Shown here in pieces: positions 43,007 to 52,172 of a DNA stretch of 64,000 nucleotides. The DNA comes from Mesorhizobium sp. Lineage in GTDB: Bacteria; Pseudomonadota; Alphaproteobacteria; Rhizobiales; Rhizobiaceae. Location of the stretch: NCBI RefSeq assembly GCF_005063415.1, contig NZ_SUEG01000002.1, positions 69,126 to 133,125 on the forward strand, given 5' to 3'. The translations under genes were made by a program, and so were the position numbers. The notes beneath the pieces were generated by a model that saw only the letters and a program-made list of their open reading frames with translations, ran no database searches and was not told the origin of the DNA. The stretch's first letter is position 1, and each line of letters opens with the position of its first letter.

Positions 43007-43600
43007 CTAAGCGTGGCGGATTTCCGTTCCCAGCACCTTCAGGCATTCGCGGATGAACGCTGCAAGCGCCGTCCAGCCTTTTGCCGAAACCATCGTCCCG
43101 TCCACATATGCCTCCGTTGGAGACAGGTCGATATAGGTTCCGCCCGCAAGCGTCACCTCCGGCTCGCACGCCGCCAGCGCGCCGACCTTCTTGCCACGCA
43201 CGACGCCGTCGACCGCGATCAGGATCTGCACGCCGTGGCAGATCGTGAAAATCGGCTTCTTGGTTTCGTGGAAGTGGCGCACCATCGCCTGCACCCGCTT
43301 GTCGGTGCGGATGTATTCGGGCCCGCGACCGCCAGCGCAGTAAACGGCGTGGTATTGCTCTAGCTGCTTCTCAGCGTCGGAGAAGGTCTTGTTGATCAGC
43401 GCATAGTGGCCGAGCTTTTCGGTGTAGGTCTGATCGCCCTCGAAATCGTGCAGCGATGTTTTGATCAGGTCTCCGGCGATCTTGTCTGGGCACACGACAT
43501 GAACAGTGTGGCCCACCGCTTCCATCGCCTGCTGGTAGACGAAGATTTCGTATTCCTCGGTGAATTCACCGGTCAGCATCAGGATCTTTTTGCCTGGCAT
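43007..43600 (-). CDS. DJ-1/PfpI-family protein
   Basis: A 197-residue protein of the class I glutamine amidotransferase-like fold. The nucleophile elbow is 'FTICHGVQILIAVDGVVRGK' with Cys121; an acidic residue near 'GEFTEEYEIFVYQQAMEAVG' would support it. 'YCAGGRGPEYIRTDKRVQAM' and 'ALAACEPEVTLAGGTYID' are typical of the PfpI subgroup. Members act as glyoxalase III, deglycases or chaperones; the exact role cannot be fixed. It stands alone between two regulators, reading leftward. A possible repair role for glycated products would suit the nearby Amadori locus, but this is speculation. Confidence 0.9.
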   Translation of the reverse strand: MPGKKILMLTGEFTEEYEIFVYQQAMEAVGHTVHVVCPDKIAGDLIKTSLHDFEGDQTYTEKLGHYALINKTFSDAEKQLEQYHAVYCAGGRGPEYIRTDKRVQAMVRHFHETKKPIFTICHGVQILIAVDGVVRGKKVGALAACEPEVTLAGGTYIDLSPTEAYVDGTMVSAKGWTALAAFIRECLKVLGTEIRHA

Positions 43601-43751
43601 GGTACTTCCTTTCCTGTGACAACGACCGGGCGAGACCTGTACTCGCCAGGTGGGCTTGAGTTCCTAGAAGGGTGAATCGGGGACGTAGTTCTGGTTGGCA
43701 CAGGCCTGCGGGATAATCATCGACGACGGGTACGGGCACATCGGGACGGTC

Positions 43752-44453
43752 TCAGTCGAACGCCAGCAACAAACGGTCGCGGGAATGCTCGATATGGCGA
43801 CGCATCGCCTGCTCGGCAGCGGCAGGATCGGCCGCATCGAAAGCGGCCAGAATGGCCTCATGCTCGTCAAGCGCCTCCTCGGTGACGCGCGAATGGAACA
43901 TCAGGCGAAATATGTGGAAGTGGGTATGCTGGTGCGCCAGTGTCTCACGCACGAGTTCGTTGTTGGCGAATTCCATGACCTTGTCATGGAAAATGGCATC
44001 CTGGCGGGCGAAGTTGGAATACCGCAGGCGCTCGTCCTTGCCTTCACGGCGCGCCATGACGCCGGCCGACTTCTGAAGCTGCGCGAGCTTTACCTCGTCC
44101 ATGAGCGCGGCTGCCTTGGCTGCGCCATGAGGTTCGAGCAGCAGGCGAAGCTCATAAAGTTCGTCAAACCGCCGTTTCGTGATCTGCGGCGCAGCGCGGT
44201 AACCGATCAGATGCGTCTTCAGCACCAGGCCTTCGCCTTCGAGCCGGCCGAGCGCCTCGCGGATCGGCGTGTGGGATACGTTGAACTCCTTGACCAGACT
44301 GTCGACCGTGATCCGGGAACCCGGCGCAATCTTCAACGACATGAGTTGCGCAAAAATCGCTTCGTAGACGTCCTCTACCAGGCTGCTGGAGCGCTGGATA
44401 CGCCCGCCGCCGAGGTTCGTATCGTCTGCATTGAGTAAGTTCATGGCCTGCAT
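43752..44453 (-). CDS. GntR/FCD-family transcriptional regulator
   Basis: A 233-residue regulator. The winged helix reads 'LVEDVYEAIFAQLMSLKIAP' and 'GSRITVDSLVKEFNVSHTPI', then 'REALGRLEGEGLVLKTHLIG'. The FCD effector domain has 'FDELYELRLLLEPHGAAKAA', 'DAIFHDKVMEFANNELVRET' and 'LDEHEAILAAFDAADPAAAE'. The ATG at 44453 has AAGAGG just upstream on its strand; another ATG three codons inside is possible. It is divergent from the Fe-ADH gene and an A/T-rich palindrome lies between them, so it probably controls the dehydrogenase operon and itself. Confidence 0.93.
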   Translation of the reverse strand: MQAMNLLNADDTNLGGGRIQRSSSLVEDVYEAIFAQLMSLKIAPGSRITVDSLVKEFNVSHTPIREALGRLEGEGLVLKTHLIGYRAAPQITKRRFDELYELRLLLEPHGAAKAAALMDEVKLAQLQKSAGVMARREGKDERLRYSNFARQDAIFHDKVMEFANNELVRETLAHQHTHFHIFRLMFHSRVTEEALDEHEAILAAFDAADPAAAEQAMRRHIEHSRDRLLLAFD

Positions 44454-44508
44454 GTTTTGCCTCTTGACACATCGAGTTGCTAACACGATGCTCCGATTAA
44501 TGCAATCC

Positions 44509-44538
44509 TATATCCTATACGATTTTATAGAGGATATA
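44509..44538. promoter_or_regulatory. A/T-rich inverted repeat, probable FCD regulator operator
   Basis: TATATCCTATA and TATAGAGGATATA form imperfect inverted arms with a short centre, midway between the divergent GntR and Fe-ADH genes. The position, 56 bp from the regulator start, fits autoregulation. Confidence 0.6.
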
Positions 44539-44638
44539 ATTTGAGGCCGTTTCGAGACAAAGCAATGGCACTTGCGGTGGCCCTGCTGGAACAGCGTGCC
44601 GCCCCCGCGGCCTTTCCAGCCATCACAGGATGCAGATC

Positions 44639-45865
44639 ATGAGCCTTTTCGCTGCCCTAAGGCTGCCGCGCGAAATCCTCTTCGGGAAGGGCCAACGCCA
44701 CGTCATTCCGGTTGTCGCGGCCAGACTCGGACGTCGCGCGCTCGTCTGCACCGATGAACGGTTTGCCGCAACGGACCCGTTCGGAGAGATCGTCGCGGCG
44801 CTGCGAGCCGCCTCGATAGACGTCCTGGTGCATGACCGTGTGCTACCCGACGTCCCCCGGGACACCGTTGCCGTCTGCGTCGAGGAAGCACGGAAGTTCG
44901 CGCCCGACATGGTGATCGGCATTGGCGGCGGCAGTTGTCTCGACATGGCCAAATGCGCCGCGTTGCTCATCAGTCACGGCGGTCAGCTCCAGGATTACTA
45001 CGGCGAGTTCAAGGTGCCCGGCCCGACGCTGCCGCTGATCGCGGTGCCGACGACCGCCGGCACTGGCTCTGAAGTGACCCCGGTCGCCGTGATCTCGGAT
45101 CCGGATCGCACGCTGAAGGTCGGCATCTCCAGCCCGTATCTGATCGCGGCCGCAGCCATCTGCGATCCTGAACTGACGATGACATGCCCGCCGGCATTGA
45201 CGGCGATCGCAGGCGCCGATGCGCTGACGCATGCAATCGAGGCCTTCACCGCCGTCAGGCGTGGGACCGATCCCGGCCTTCCCCAGAAACATGTCTTTAT
45301 CGGCAAAACCGCTTTGACCGATCATTTCGCCCTGCTGGCGATCAAGCTGCTTGGCCGAAGCCTTGAAACGGCATACCGCCAGCCCTCTGACGAGGACGCC
45401 CGGGCCGACGTCATGATGGGTGCACTTGCAGCCGGCTGCGCGTTCGGAACGGCCGGCACGGCGGCAGCGCACGCCGTGCAATACCCGGTTGGCGCGATAA
45501 CCCACACCCCTCACGGATTGGGTGTCGCCACCATGCTGCCGTACGTCATGAAGTACAACAGAACCGCCGCAGCGACCGAGATGGCTGAGATCGCCAGCGC
45601 GCTCTGCCTCGATGGAAAAGGCCGGACGCCCGAAGAGTTGGCCGACGCGACCATTGGCGAGGTCAGTCGGCTGTTTGGGGCAATCGGGATCATCCCCACG
45701 TTGGCCGAGCTAGGGCTGCCTGCCGACAAGCTCGATTGGACGGCGGAACAAGCGATCGGTATCGAGCGCCTCATCAAGAACAATCCGCGGCCATTCGATT
45801 TGAGGTCCATGCGACGCCTGGTCCAGGCCGCCTTTGATGGCGACCTCGCCAGCTGCGTCATGTAA
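44639..45865 (+). CDS. Iron-containing alcohol dehydrogenase
   Basis: A 408-residue group III alcohol dehydrogenase. The NAD loop is 'DMVIGIGGGSCLDMAKCAAL', with 'LIAVPTTAGTGSEVTPVAVI' and metal ligands in 'AGADALTHAIEAF', 'GTAGTAAAHAVQYPVGAI' and 'THTPHGLGVATMLPYVMKYN'. I chose the ATG at 44639 ('MSLFAALRLPREILFGKGQ'), where homology begins; one at 44630 is in frame. Followed 18 bp later by an aldehyde dehydrogenase gene. Group members oxidise 4-hydroxybutyrate or similar hydroxyacids, which with the SSADH would feed succinate; the exact alcohol is inferred. Confidence 0.92.
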   Translation: MSLFAALRLPREILFGKGQRHVIPVVAARLGRRALVCTDERFAATDPFGEIVAALRAASIDVLVHDRVLPDVPRDTVAVCVEEARKFAPDMVIGIGGGSCLDMAKCAALLISHGGQLQDYYGEFKVPGPTLPLIAVPTTAGTGSEVTPVAVISDPDRTLKVGISSPYLIAAAAICDPELTMTCPPALTAIAGADALTHAIEAFTAVRRGTDPGLPQKHVFIGKTALTDHFALLAIKLLGRSLETAYRQPSDEDARADVMMGALAAGCAFGTAGTAAAHAVQYPVGAITHTPHGLGVATMLPYVMKYNRTAAATEMAEIASALCLDGKGRTPEELADATIGEVSRLFGAIGIIPTLAELGLPADKLDWTAEQAIGIERLIKNNPRPFDLRSMRRLVQAAFDGDLASCVM

Positions 45866-45883
45866 ACAATCGGGAATATCGAG

Positions 45884-47371
45884 ATGAACACGTTTTCACA
45901 GGTTCTGTCGGATGATCAGGGCGTCAGCGACTTCCACACAATTTCGCACGGGCTGTATATTGACGGCCAATGGCGGCAGTCCGCGGATGGCAGGGTAATT
46001 CCGGTCATCGATCCTTCAACGGAAGCCATCATTGCTGCCGTACCCGATGCGACCTTGGAGGACGCGGCCGCCGCCATTGACGCCGCTGCCAAGGCGGCCC
46101 ATGGCTGGCGGACAACGTCGCCGCGAAAGCGTTCCGAGATCCTCAGACGCTGCTTTGAGTTGATGACGGAACGATCGGAGGCACTGGCTACTCTCATCGC
46201 ATTGGAAAACGGCAAGGCCCTGCGGGATGCCCGAGGCGAGATCGCGTACGCGGCGGAATTTTTCCGTTGGAATGCCGAGGAGGCCGTTCGCATTACCGGT
46301 GAATTCGGTACTGCGCCTTCCGGCACCAACCGCATCGTGGTCGACTACGAACCGATCGGCATATGCGTCCTGATCACGCCCTGGAATTTTCCTGCCGCGA
46401 TGGCAACGCGCAAGATCGCGCCGGCACTTGCCGCTGGATGCACGGTGATCCTGAAGCCGGCCAGTGAGACCCCGCTTACCGCCTACGCGCTGGCCGCGCT
46501 CTACCAGGACGCGGGCGTTCCACCAGGGGTGGTCAACGTCCTGACGACCTCCAGTCCCGGCCCTGTGACGGCAGCCATGCTGGCCGATCCGCGAGTGCGC
46601 AAACTCTCCTTCACCGGCTCGACCGGTGTGGGCCGCGCTCTGCTGGCAGAAGCTGCCAGGCATGTGGTCTCGTGTTCCATGGAACTCGGCGGCAACGCAC
46701 CGTTCATTGTCTTCGATGACGCCGATCTCCAAGCGGCGCTCGATGGCGCAATGGTGGCCAAGATGCGCAACGCCGGCGAGGCCTGCACGGCCGCAAACCG
46801 CCTCTACGTGCAATCTGGCATCTACGAAGCCTTCTCCGAAGGCCTCGAGAAGCGGATGTCGTCGCTCAAGGTCGGCGCCGGCACCGACCCGGACACGGAA
46901 TGCGGGCCCATGATCACGAAAAGGGCGGTCGAGAAGATAGACCGCCTCGTCATTGACGCGATCACACGCGGCGCGCGGGTCATGTGCGGCGGCTTCGTCC
47001 GGTCTGGACGTGGTTTCTTCTACCCTCCTACGGTGCTTCGCGACGTGCCGGGCGATGCAAAGATGGCGCAAGAGGAAATATTCGGGCCGGTGGCGCCAAT
47101 CTCGAGCTTCGAAACAGAGGCCGAGGTCATCGAGCGCGCCAATGACACCGAATATGGGCTTGCTGCCTACATCTACACGCGCGATCTGGCGCGCGGCATG
47201 CGGGTGGCCTCCCGGATCGAGGCCGGGATGATCGCTCTCAACCGCGGGCTGATGTCCGATCCGGCAGCCCCCTTCGGCGGCGTCAAGCAGAGCGGGCTCG
47301 GCCGCGAGGGAGGGCAGCATCACGGCATTGCCGAGTTCATGGAGCCGAAATACCTCGCCGTCAGCATGTGA
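45884..47371 (+). CDS. NAD(P)-dependent aldehyde dehydrogenase (succinate-semialdehyde type)
   Basis: A 495-residue aldehyde dehydrogenase. 'GICVLITPWNFPAAMATRKI' holds the catalytic Asn, 'KLSFTGSTGVGRALLAEAAR' the coenzyme loop, 'CSMELGGNAPFIVFDDADL' the general-base Glu and 'NAGEACTAANRLYVQSG' the nucleophile Cys301. 'PFGGVKQSGLGREGGQHHGI' near the C-terminus is typical of GabD-type enzymes. The stop overlaps the start of the alpha/beta-hydrolase gene by four bases (ATGTGA). With the Fe-ADH it forms an alcohol to aldehyde to acid module. Confidence 0.93.
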   Translation: MNTFSQVLSDDQGVSDFHTISHGLYIDGQWRQSADGRVIPVIDPSTEAIIAAVPDATLEDAAAAIDAAAKAAHGWRTTSPRKRSEILRRCFELMTERSEALATLIALENGKALRDARGEIAYAAEFFRWNAEEAVRITGEFGTAPSGTNRIVVDYEPIGICVLITPWNFPAAMATRKIAPALAAGCTVILKPASETPLTAYALAALYQDAGVPPGVVNVLTTSSPGPVTAAMLADPRVRKLSFTGSTGVGRALLAEAARHVVSCSMELGGNAPFIVFDDADLQAALDGAMVAKMRNAGEACTAANRLYVQSGIYEAFSEGLEKRMSSLKVGAGTDPDTECGPMITKRAVEKIDRLVIDAITRGARVMCGGFVRSGRGFFYPPTVLRDVPGDAKMAQEEIFGPVAPISSFETEAEVIERANDTEYGLAAYIYTRDLARGMRVASRIEAGMIALNRGLMSDPAAPFGGVKQSGLGREGGQHHGIAEFMEPKYLAVSM

Positions 47372-48204
47372 GCAGAAGAAGAATGCAAGGCGATCCCTTT
47401 CGCATCCGCGACCACGTCGCTGACTTTGACCAAATCGTGCAGGACATTGTTGACCGCAGCGAGGCCGCCCGCGCCGCCATTGCGATGGCCGCAGACGTGG
47501 CCTACGGACCGGATCCGACCGAAACCATGGACCTGTTCTTTCCCGCGGGCAAAAGAACGGCGCTTCCGGTGCACATCTTTGTCCATGGCGGCTACTGGAG
47601 AATGTTCTCCAAGCACGACTATTCATGTGTCGCGACGACGATTACCCAGGCCGGGGCCATTGCCGTCATCGTTGATTATGCTCTGATGCCCAAGGTCCGA
47701 ATGGCGACGATCGTCGACCAGGTGCGCCGCGCCAAGCAGTGGATCCTGGCCAACATCGCCGATTATGGTGGAAACCCGACGGCCCTGACTGTCAGTGGTC
47801 ATTCGGCAGGAGCCCATCTTGCAACGTTTCTGTTCGAGGGCGAGCATACCCCCTCGAATGTGAGGGCAGCCCTTCTGCTGAGCGGGCTCTACGATTTGAA
47901 GCCGCTACAGGATTCCTTTCTCGCCAACGAGATTGGAATAACAGACGAGGAAGTCGCCATGTTCACACCTCTCGCCTGTCGGCATGATCCTCAAACCAAG
48001 ACGGCGGTTCTGGTCGGAGCCAACGAGACGCCACCCTTCCATCAGCAAGCCGATCGATTCAAAGCAAGCTTGCTGCGGCAGGGATCGTTGGTAACGTCGC
48101 ATGTGCTCCCGAACCGCAACCACATGGACAGCGTCAGAGATCTTGGCGTGCCGGGGACTGAGGCTGGCGATTGCCTGGCAAAACTGATCGCCAAGGCCTG
48201 CTGA
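47368..48204 (+). CDS. Alpha/beta-hydrolase (esterase, kynurenine formamidase-like)
   Basis: A 278-residue hydrolase. The oxyanion motif is 'VHIFVHGGYWRMFSKHDYSC', the nucleophile elbow 'LTVSGHSAGAHLATFL', and the catalytic His lies in 'LPNRNHMDSVRDL'. 'HGGYW' is typical of arylformamidase-like and hormone-sensitive-lipase-like esterases. It starts with GTG at 47368 overlapping the dehydrogenase stop, or at an ATG at 47383. In this operon it might open a lactone or ester to give the hydroxyacid for the Fe-ADH. Its stop directly abuts the stop of the convergent RraA-like gene. Confidence 0.88.
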   Translation: MSRRRMQGDPFRIRDHVADFDQIVQDIVDRSEAARAAIAMAADVAYGPDPTETMDLFFPAGKRTALPVHIFVHGGYWRMFSKHDYSCVATTITQAGAIAVIVDYALMPKVRMATIVDQVRRAKQWILANIADYGGNPTALTVSGHSAGAHLATFLFEGEHTPSNVRAALLLSGLYDLKPLQDSFLANEIGITDEEVAMFTPLACRHDPQTKTAVLVGANETPPFHQQADRFKASLLRQGSLVTSHVLPNRNHMDSVRDLGVPGTEAGDCLAKLIAKAC

Positions 48205-48954
48205 CTATCTCGGGTTCTCCAGGCGGTTTGCTTTGCGCCATTCCTCGTACTCCCCGCGGGCATCGTCATGCAGCGGATAGTAGCGTTGCAACGGGCCGCC
48301 CTCCATGAGCTTCGCTCGCGAGAACTCCTCCCAATCGTGATGCTTCTGTGATTCTTCGATCACCTTCGGGGCCATTGCGACGGGAAGCACAACCACCCCG
48401 TCGTCGTCGGCGACGACGATGTCGCCGGGGATCACCGTGACACCGCCGCAGGCAATCGGAACGTTGACGGCATTGGGATAGATGCTGGTCTGCACATGAT
48501 AGTTTGGCGTCCAGCCGCGCAGCCATAGGGGCAGGTCGAGCTTTTCGACATTGGGCCGGTCGCGCATGCACCCATCGATGACGATACCCGCCCCGCCCCT
48601 GCCCTTGAAATACGTCGACATCATATCGCCGAAGACGCCCGAGCTCATGTCGCCGCGCGCGTCGACCACGACCACATCGCCCTCCTGCGCGTGATAGAGC
48701 ACGTGCCGGTGCAGTTGCGTCTCCGGATCGGCATATTCTCCTTCGGTGAAGAGGTCCGGCCGCTGCGGCAGGAACTGCAGCGTCAGCGCCGGCCCCACGA
48801 TCGACTTCCCGTGGTTTTGCGCCACCGGACCAACCATGTGCGGATTGCGGAAGCCCATGTGGCCAAGCGTGCCGGCAACCGTCGCGGCGCCGATCTCCCT
48901 TAGCGCGTCGATCAGGTCTTTAGGCGGCCGCGTAATGTCGGACGTATGCGTCAT
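48205..48954 (-). CDS. RraA-like protein (dimethylmenaquinone methyltransferase/aldolase family)
   Basis: A 249-residue protein of the RraA/HMG-aldolase family. 'LIDALREIGAATVAGTLGHM', 'GDVVVVDARGDMSSGVFGDM' and 'GAGIVIDGCMRDRPNVEKL' (active-site Arg-Asp region) are typical, with 'GGVTVIPGDIVVADDDGVVV' and 'LPVAMAPKVIEES' at the end. Members act as 4-hydroxy-4-methyl-2-oxoglutarate aldolases or oxaloacetate decarboxylases. It follows the enolase-family dehydratase on the same strand by 22 bp, so it may process the keto acid made there. The exact reaction is not fixed by sequence. Confidence 0.9.
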   Translation of the reverse strand: MTHTSDITRPPKDLIDALREIGAATVAGTLGHMGFRNPHMVGPVAQNHGKSIVGPALTLQFLPQRPDLFTEGEYADPETQLHRHVLYHAQEGDVVVVDARGDMSSGVFGDMMSTYFKGRGGAGIVIDGCMRDRPNVEKLDLPLWLRGWTPNYHVQTSIYPNAVNVPIACGGVTVIPGDIVVADDDGVVVLPVAMAPKVIEESQKHHDWEEFSRAKLMEGGPLQRYYPLHDDARGEYEEWRKANRLENPR

Positions 48955-48976
48955 TGTGGACTCCGATTGAATGGAA

Positions 48977-50140
48977 CTACCAGTTCGTAACAGAACCGTC
49001 GCGGCGCTTAAGGTGAGGCGCTTCCCAGAAACGCAAACTCTGCGCCTGGACCGCCACTTCGTTGACCTCGACGCCGAGCCCCGGCAGATCGCCGACCGGG
49101 TAATCGGTCCCGTCGAGCCGTGGTTGCACGGGGAAGAAGTCGGAATTGTCGAAGCCCAGCTTTATTTCGGGCGCCCTGGTCTCGAGCCACGCGAAGTTGG
49201 GTACCGCGGCAGCGAGATGCACGGTCGCGGCCGTGCACACGGGACCAAGGGGATTGTGCGGCATCAGGTCCACATAGTGCGCCTCGCTCCAGCCAGCGAT
49301 TTTCATCGCCTCGGTGAGCCCGCCGACATTGCAAACATCGATCCGGTTGAACTGATGGATGCCGCGCTCGATGTAGGGCAGGAACTGCCACTTGCTGGCA
49401 AATTCCTCGCCGATGGCAAAGGGGATTTCGGTCATCGTGCGCAGCGATTCATAGGCCTCCGGCGTCTCGTCCCGTATCGGCTCCTCGAGGAAATCAAGCA
49501 CGCCGCGGCCGAGCTTGTTGCAGAAGCTCGCCGCCTCTGCCACCGACAGCCGATGATGATAGTCAAGGCCGATGACCACGTCACCACCCAGCGCCTCGCG
49601 CGCCTTGTTCAGCATAGCCGCGGTAGCGCCGATGGACTCGCGCGGCTCGAAGATGTCCTTGCTGTTTTGCCCGAAGGGGAAGAAGCGGATCGCCTGCCAC
49701 CCCTGTGCGCGAAGTTCGCGGGCCCGTTCGATGGCAACATCGCCCTCGGCCTCGTCGCCGGTCGAGGCGAAGGTGGGAATGCGGTCGCGCTGCTTGCCGC
49801 CCAGCAGCTCATAGACCGGCACCCCCAGCGCCTTGCCCTTGATGTCGTGAAGGGCGATGTCGACGGCGGAAATCGCCGCCTGAAGGACTCGCCCGCCTTC
49901 GAAGTACTGGCTGCGATAAACCTCCTGCCAGATCCGCCCGATCTGCATCGGGTCGCGGCCGATGAGAAACTCGCGATAGTGCTCGACCGCGCCGGCCACG
50001 GCCCTCTCGCGACCGCTCAAGCCGCTCTCGCCCCAGCCGAAGATGCCCTGGTCGGTCTCGACCTTGACGAGCATCTGGTTGCGCGTTCCCACCCACACCG
50101 GATAGGGCTTGATCGCGGTGATCTTAAGCTTCTCAGTCAT
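48977..50140 (-). CDS. Enolase-superfamily sugar-acid dehydratase (galactonate dehydratase-like)
   Basis: A 387-residue MR/MLE enzyme. The capping domain has 'IFGWGESGLSGRERAVAGAV'. The barrel has 'DYHHRLS' (metal Asp and acid His), 'LDFLEEPIRDETPE' (metal Glu), 'IPFAIGEEFASKW' (metal Glu) and 'VDLMPHNPLGPVCTAA' (His). The Asp-x-His pair and the second His follow the galactonate-dehydratase pattern. It removes water from a sugar acid to give a 2-keto-3-deoxy acid. It is the fifth gene of the leftward ABC operon, 33 bp after the ATPase. Substrate unproven. Confidence 0.9.
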   Translation of the reverse strand: MTEKLKITAIKPYPVWVGTRNQMLVKVETDQGIFGWGESGLSGRERAVAGAVEHYREFLIGRDPMQIGRIWQEVYRSQYFEGGRVLQAAISAVDIALHDIKGKALGVPVYELLGGKQRDRIPTFASTGDEAEGDVAIERARELRAQGWQAIRFFPFGQNSKDIFEPRESIGATAAMLNKAREALGGDVVIGLDYHHRLSVAEAASFCNKLGRGVLDFLEEPIRDETPEAYESLRTMTEIPFAIGEEFASKWQFLPYIERGIHQFNRIDVCNVGGLTEAMKIAGWSEAHYVDLMPHNPLGPVCTAATVHLAAAVPNFAWLETRAPEIKLGFDNSDFFPVQPRLDGTDYPVGDLPGLGVEVNEVAVQAQSLRFWEAPHLKRRDGSVTNW

Positions 50141-50173
50141 CCGCGCCCACGTTTCATGCGCATTCGCCCTATC

Positions 50174-51271
50174 TCAGTTGGCCTTGAGGGCCATTTCAGT
50201 TTCGCCGTCGAACAGATGCATCCGCTCCTGGTCGAACTCGAGCCAGATCTGCTCGTCGGGCGCGACGGCAATGTTTGGCGGCACGCTGACGTTGACGACG
50301 GCGCCGGACAGGAACGCCTGCACGAAGGTGACGTCTCCGGTCGGCTCCACCGTGTAGGCCTTGGCCGGGACGCTGCCTGGCAGCGCATTCTTGTGGAGCT
50401 TGATCGTCGAGTGACGTGCGCCGAGCACGACTTTCTTGGTCGTTGCTCTAGCCACCTTCTGGGCATTGCGCGGCGAGAGCTCAAGGCGCCAGCCCTCGGC
50501 GCCGGTCAACACCGTGTTGCCGTTTGCGGTCGAGGCCTGCAGCGGAATAAGGCTCATCGCCGGGCTGCCGATGAAGCTGGCGACGAACATGTTCACCGGA
50601 TGGGCAAAGACCTGCGCCGGTGAATCGTATTGCTGCAGGTAGCCGCCATTCATCACCGCCATCTTGTCAGCCATGGTCACGGCTTCGAGCTGGTCGTGCG
50701 TCACATAGATGATCGTCGCCTTGAGGTCCTGGTGGAAACGCTTGATCTCCGACCGCATCTGCACGCGCAGTTTGGCATCGAGGTTAGACAGTGGCTCGTC
50801 CATGAGGAACACCGCAGGGTCGCGAACGAGGGCACGGCCAAGGGCCACACGCTGCTGCTGGCCGCCCGAAAGTTCGCGCGGCTTGCGCTCGAGCAGATGC
50901 GTCATATCGAGCACCCGCGCCGCTTCCTTGACCTTCTTGTCGATCTCGTCCTTGGGGAGTTTGCGCATCTGAAGCGGGAACGCGAGGTTCTTGTAGACCG
51001 ATTTCTGCGGGTAGAGCGCGTAGTTCTGGAACACCATTGCGATGTCCCGGTCCTTGGGGTCGAGGTCGTTGACCACCCGCTCCCCGATGATGATGTCGCC
51101 CGATGTGATCGGGGTCAGCCCGGCGACGAGATTGAGCGTGGTTGTCTTGCCGCAGCCTGAAGGGCCGACGAGCGCAACGAACTCGCCGTCATTGACCGTC
51201 AGCGAGACGTGGTTGACAGCTTTGAAGCCGCCATAGCTCTTGACGAGATCTTGGAGGACCACGTGGGCCAT
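50174..51271 (-). CDS. Carbohydrate ABC transporter ATPase (UgpC/MalK-like)
   Basis: A 365-residue ATPase. Walker A '[20 protein letters not shown]', Q-loop '[20 protein letters not shown]', signature '[20 protein letters not shown]' and Walker B '[20 protein letters not shown]', with '[20 protein letters not shown]', are all present. The C-terminal TOBE/OB region has '[20 protein letters not shown]'. The start at 51271 fits the family N-terminus '[20 protein letters not shown]'. It lies 10 bp after the second permease. Confidence 0.94.
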   Translation of the reverse strand: MAHVVLQDLVKSYGGFKAVNHVSLTVNDGEFVALVGPSGCGKTTTLNLVAGLTPITSGDIIIGERVVNDLDPKDRDIAMVFQNYALYPQKSVYKNLAFPLQMRKLPKDEIDKKVKEAARVLDMTHLLERKPRELSGGQQQRVALGRALVRDPAVFLMDEPLSNLDAKLRVQMRSEIKRFHQDLKATIIYVTHDQLEAVTMADKMAVMNGGYLQQYDSPAQVFAHPVNMFVASFIGSPAMSLIPLQASTANGNTVLTGAEGWRLELSPRNAQKVARATTKKVVLGARHSTIKLHKNALPGSVPAKAYTVEPTGDVTFVQAFLSGAVVNVSVPPNIAVAPDEQIWLEFDQERMHLFDGETEMALKAN

Positions 51272-51281
51272 CGGCAACTCC

Positions 51282-52172
51282 CTAGTGCTTGACCGCGCCT
51301 TCTGTAAGGGCGCGTACAAAGTATCGTTGCAGGACCAGGAACAGCACCACGACGGGCACGCTCATCATAAAGCTGGCCGCCATCAGGCCCGGAAAGTCCG
51401 TCGTATTTTCCGAGAAGAAGCGTTGGATGCCGACCGGCAGGGTCAACTGCTCGTTCTTGGAGAGGAAGGTGTAGGCGTAGATGTATTCGTTCCAGGCGCC
51501 GATGAAGGAGTAGATTGCGGTGGCGATGATCCCCGGCGTCGAGAGCGGCATCACGATCATGATGAAGGCCTGGAACCGTGTTGCGCCATCGATGCGCGCC
51601 GCCTGCTCAAGCTGCACCGGGATGTTGTCGTAAAAGCCCTTGAGCAGCCAGATCGCCAGCGGCAGGCCGAAGGTGAGATAGGTGAGGATCAGCGAGCCAT
51701 GCGTGTTTATCAGACCGATCGCGCGCATCAGGATGAAGAGTGGCACGAGAAAGATCACCGCCGGGAACATATTGCGCAGCAGCACGGCAAAGAACAGGAA
51801 ATTCCGGCCGGGGAAACTGAAGCGCGAAAACGCGTAGGCCGCAGGGACAGCCACGATCACCGAAAGGATTGTCGTGACGGTCGACACGAAAAGGCTGTTC
51901 CAGAAGAAGCGGAGGAAGTCCTGGCCGACGCTGTTCTGCGGATCGAGCAGCTTTTGGTAGCTGGCGAGGGTAGGCTCGTCCGGCCACCATTGCGGCGGGA
52001 ATTGCGTCGCCGCGAAGCCGGACTTGATCGAGGTGATCAGCATCCAGATCATCGGCAACGCAGTATAAAGCAGCATGAACACGAGGAATATGCGCCCGGC
52101 CCACCGCCATCCGTCGACGCGCATGCGGCGACGAGTCTGGGCTCGAGGGGCTGTCTCGGCAATCGTGCTCAT
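51282..52172 (-). CDS. Carbohydrate ABC transporter permease (MalG-like)
   Basis: A 296-residue permease with six hydrophobic segments. The EAA loop reads '[20 protein letters not shown]' and '[20 protein letters not shown]'. The N-terminal part has '[20 protein letters not shown]' then '[17 protein letters not shown]', typical of the MalG class. Start and previous stop overlap (ATGA), so it is coupled to the MalF-like gene. Confidence 0.94.
   Translation of the reverse strand: MSTIAETAPRAQTRRRMRVDGWRWAGRIFLVFMLLYTALPMIWMLITSIKSGFAATQFPPQWWPDEPTLASYQKLLDPQNSVGQDFLRFFWNSLFVSTVTTILSVIVAVPAAYAFSRFSFPGRNFLFFAVLLRNMFPAVIFLVPLFILMRAIGLINTHGSLILTYLTFGLPLAIWLLKGFYDNIPVQLEQAARIDGATRFQAFIMIVMPLSTPGIIATAIYSFIGAWNEYIYAYTFLSKNEQLTLPVGIQRFFSENTTDFPGLMAASFMMSVPVVVLFLVLQRYFVRALTEGAVKH

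Noticed and set aside
46016..47626. A 536-codon open frame on the minus strand
   Set aside because: It is antisense to the aldehyde dehydrogenase, which has all its catalytic motifs. High-GC genes often leave such open antisense frames; the translation is rich in Arg, Gly and His with no family pattern.
48971..50623. A 550-codon open frame on the plus strand
   Set aside because: It lies opposite the enolase-family dehydratase and the end of the ABC ATPase, both certain genes. It has no recognisable domain.
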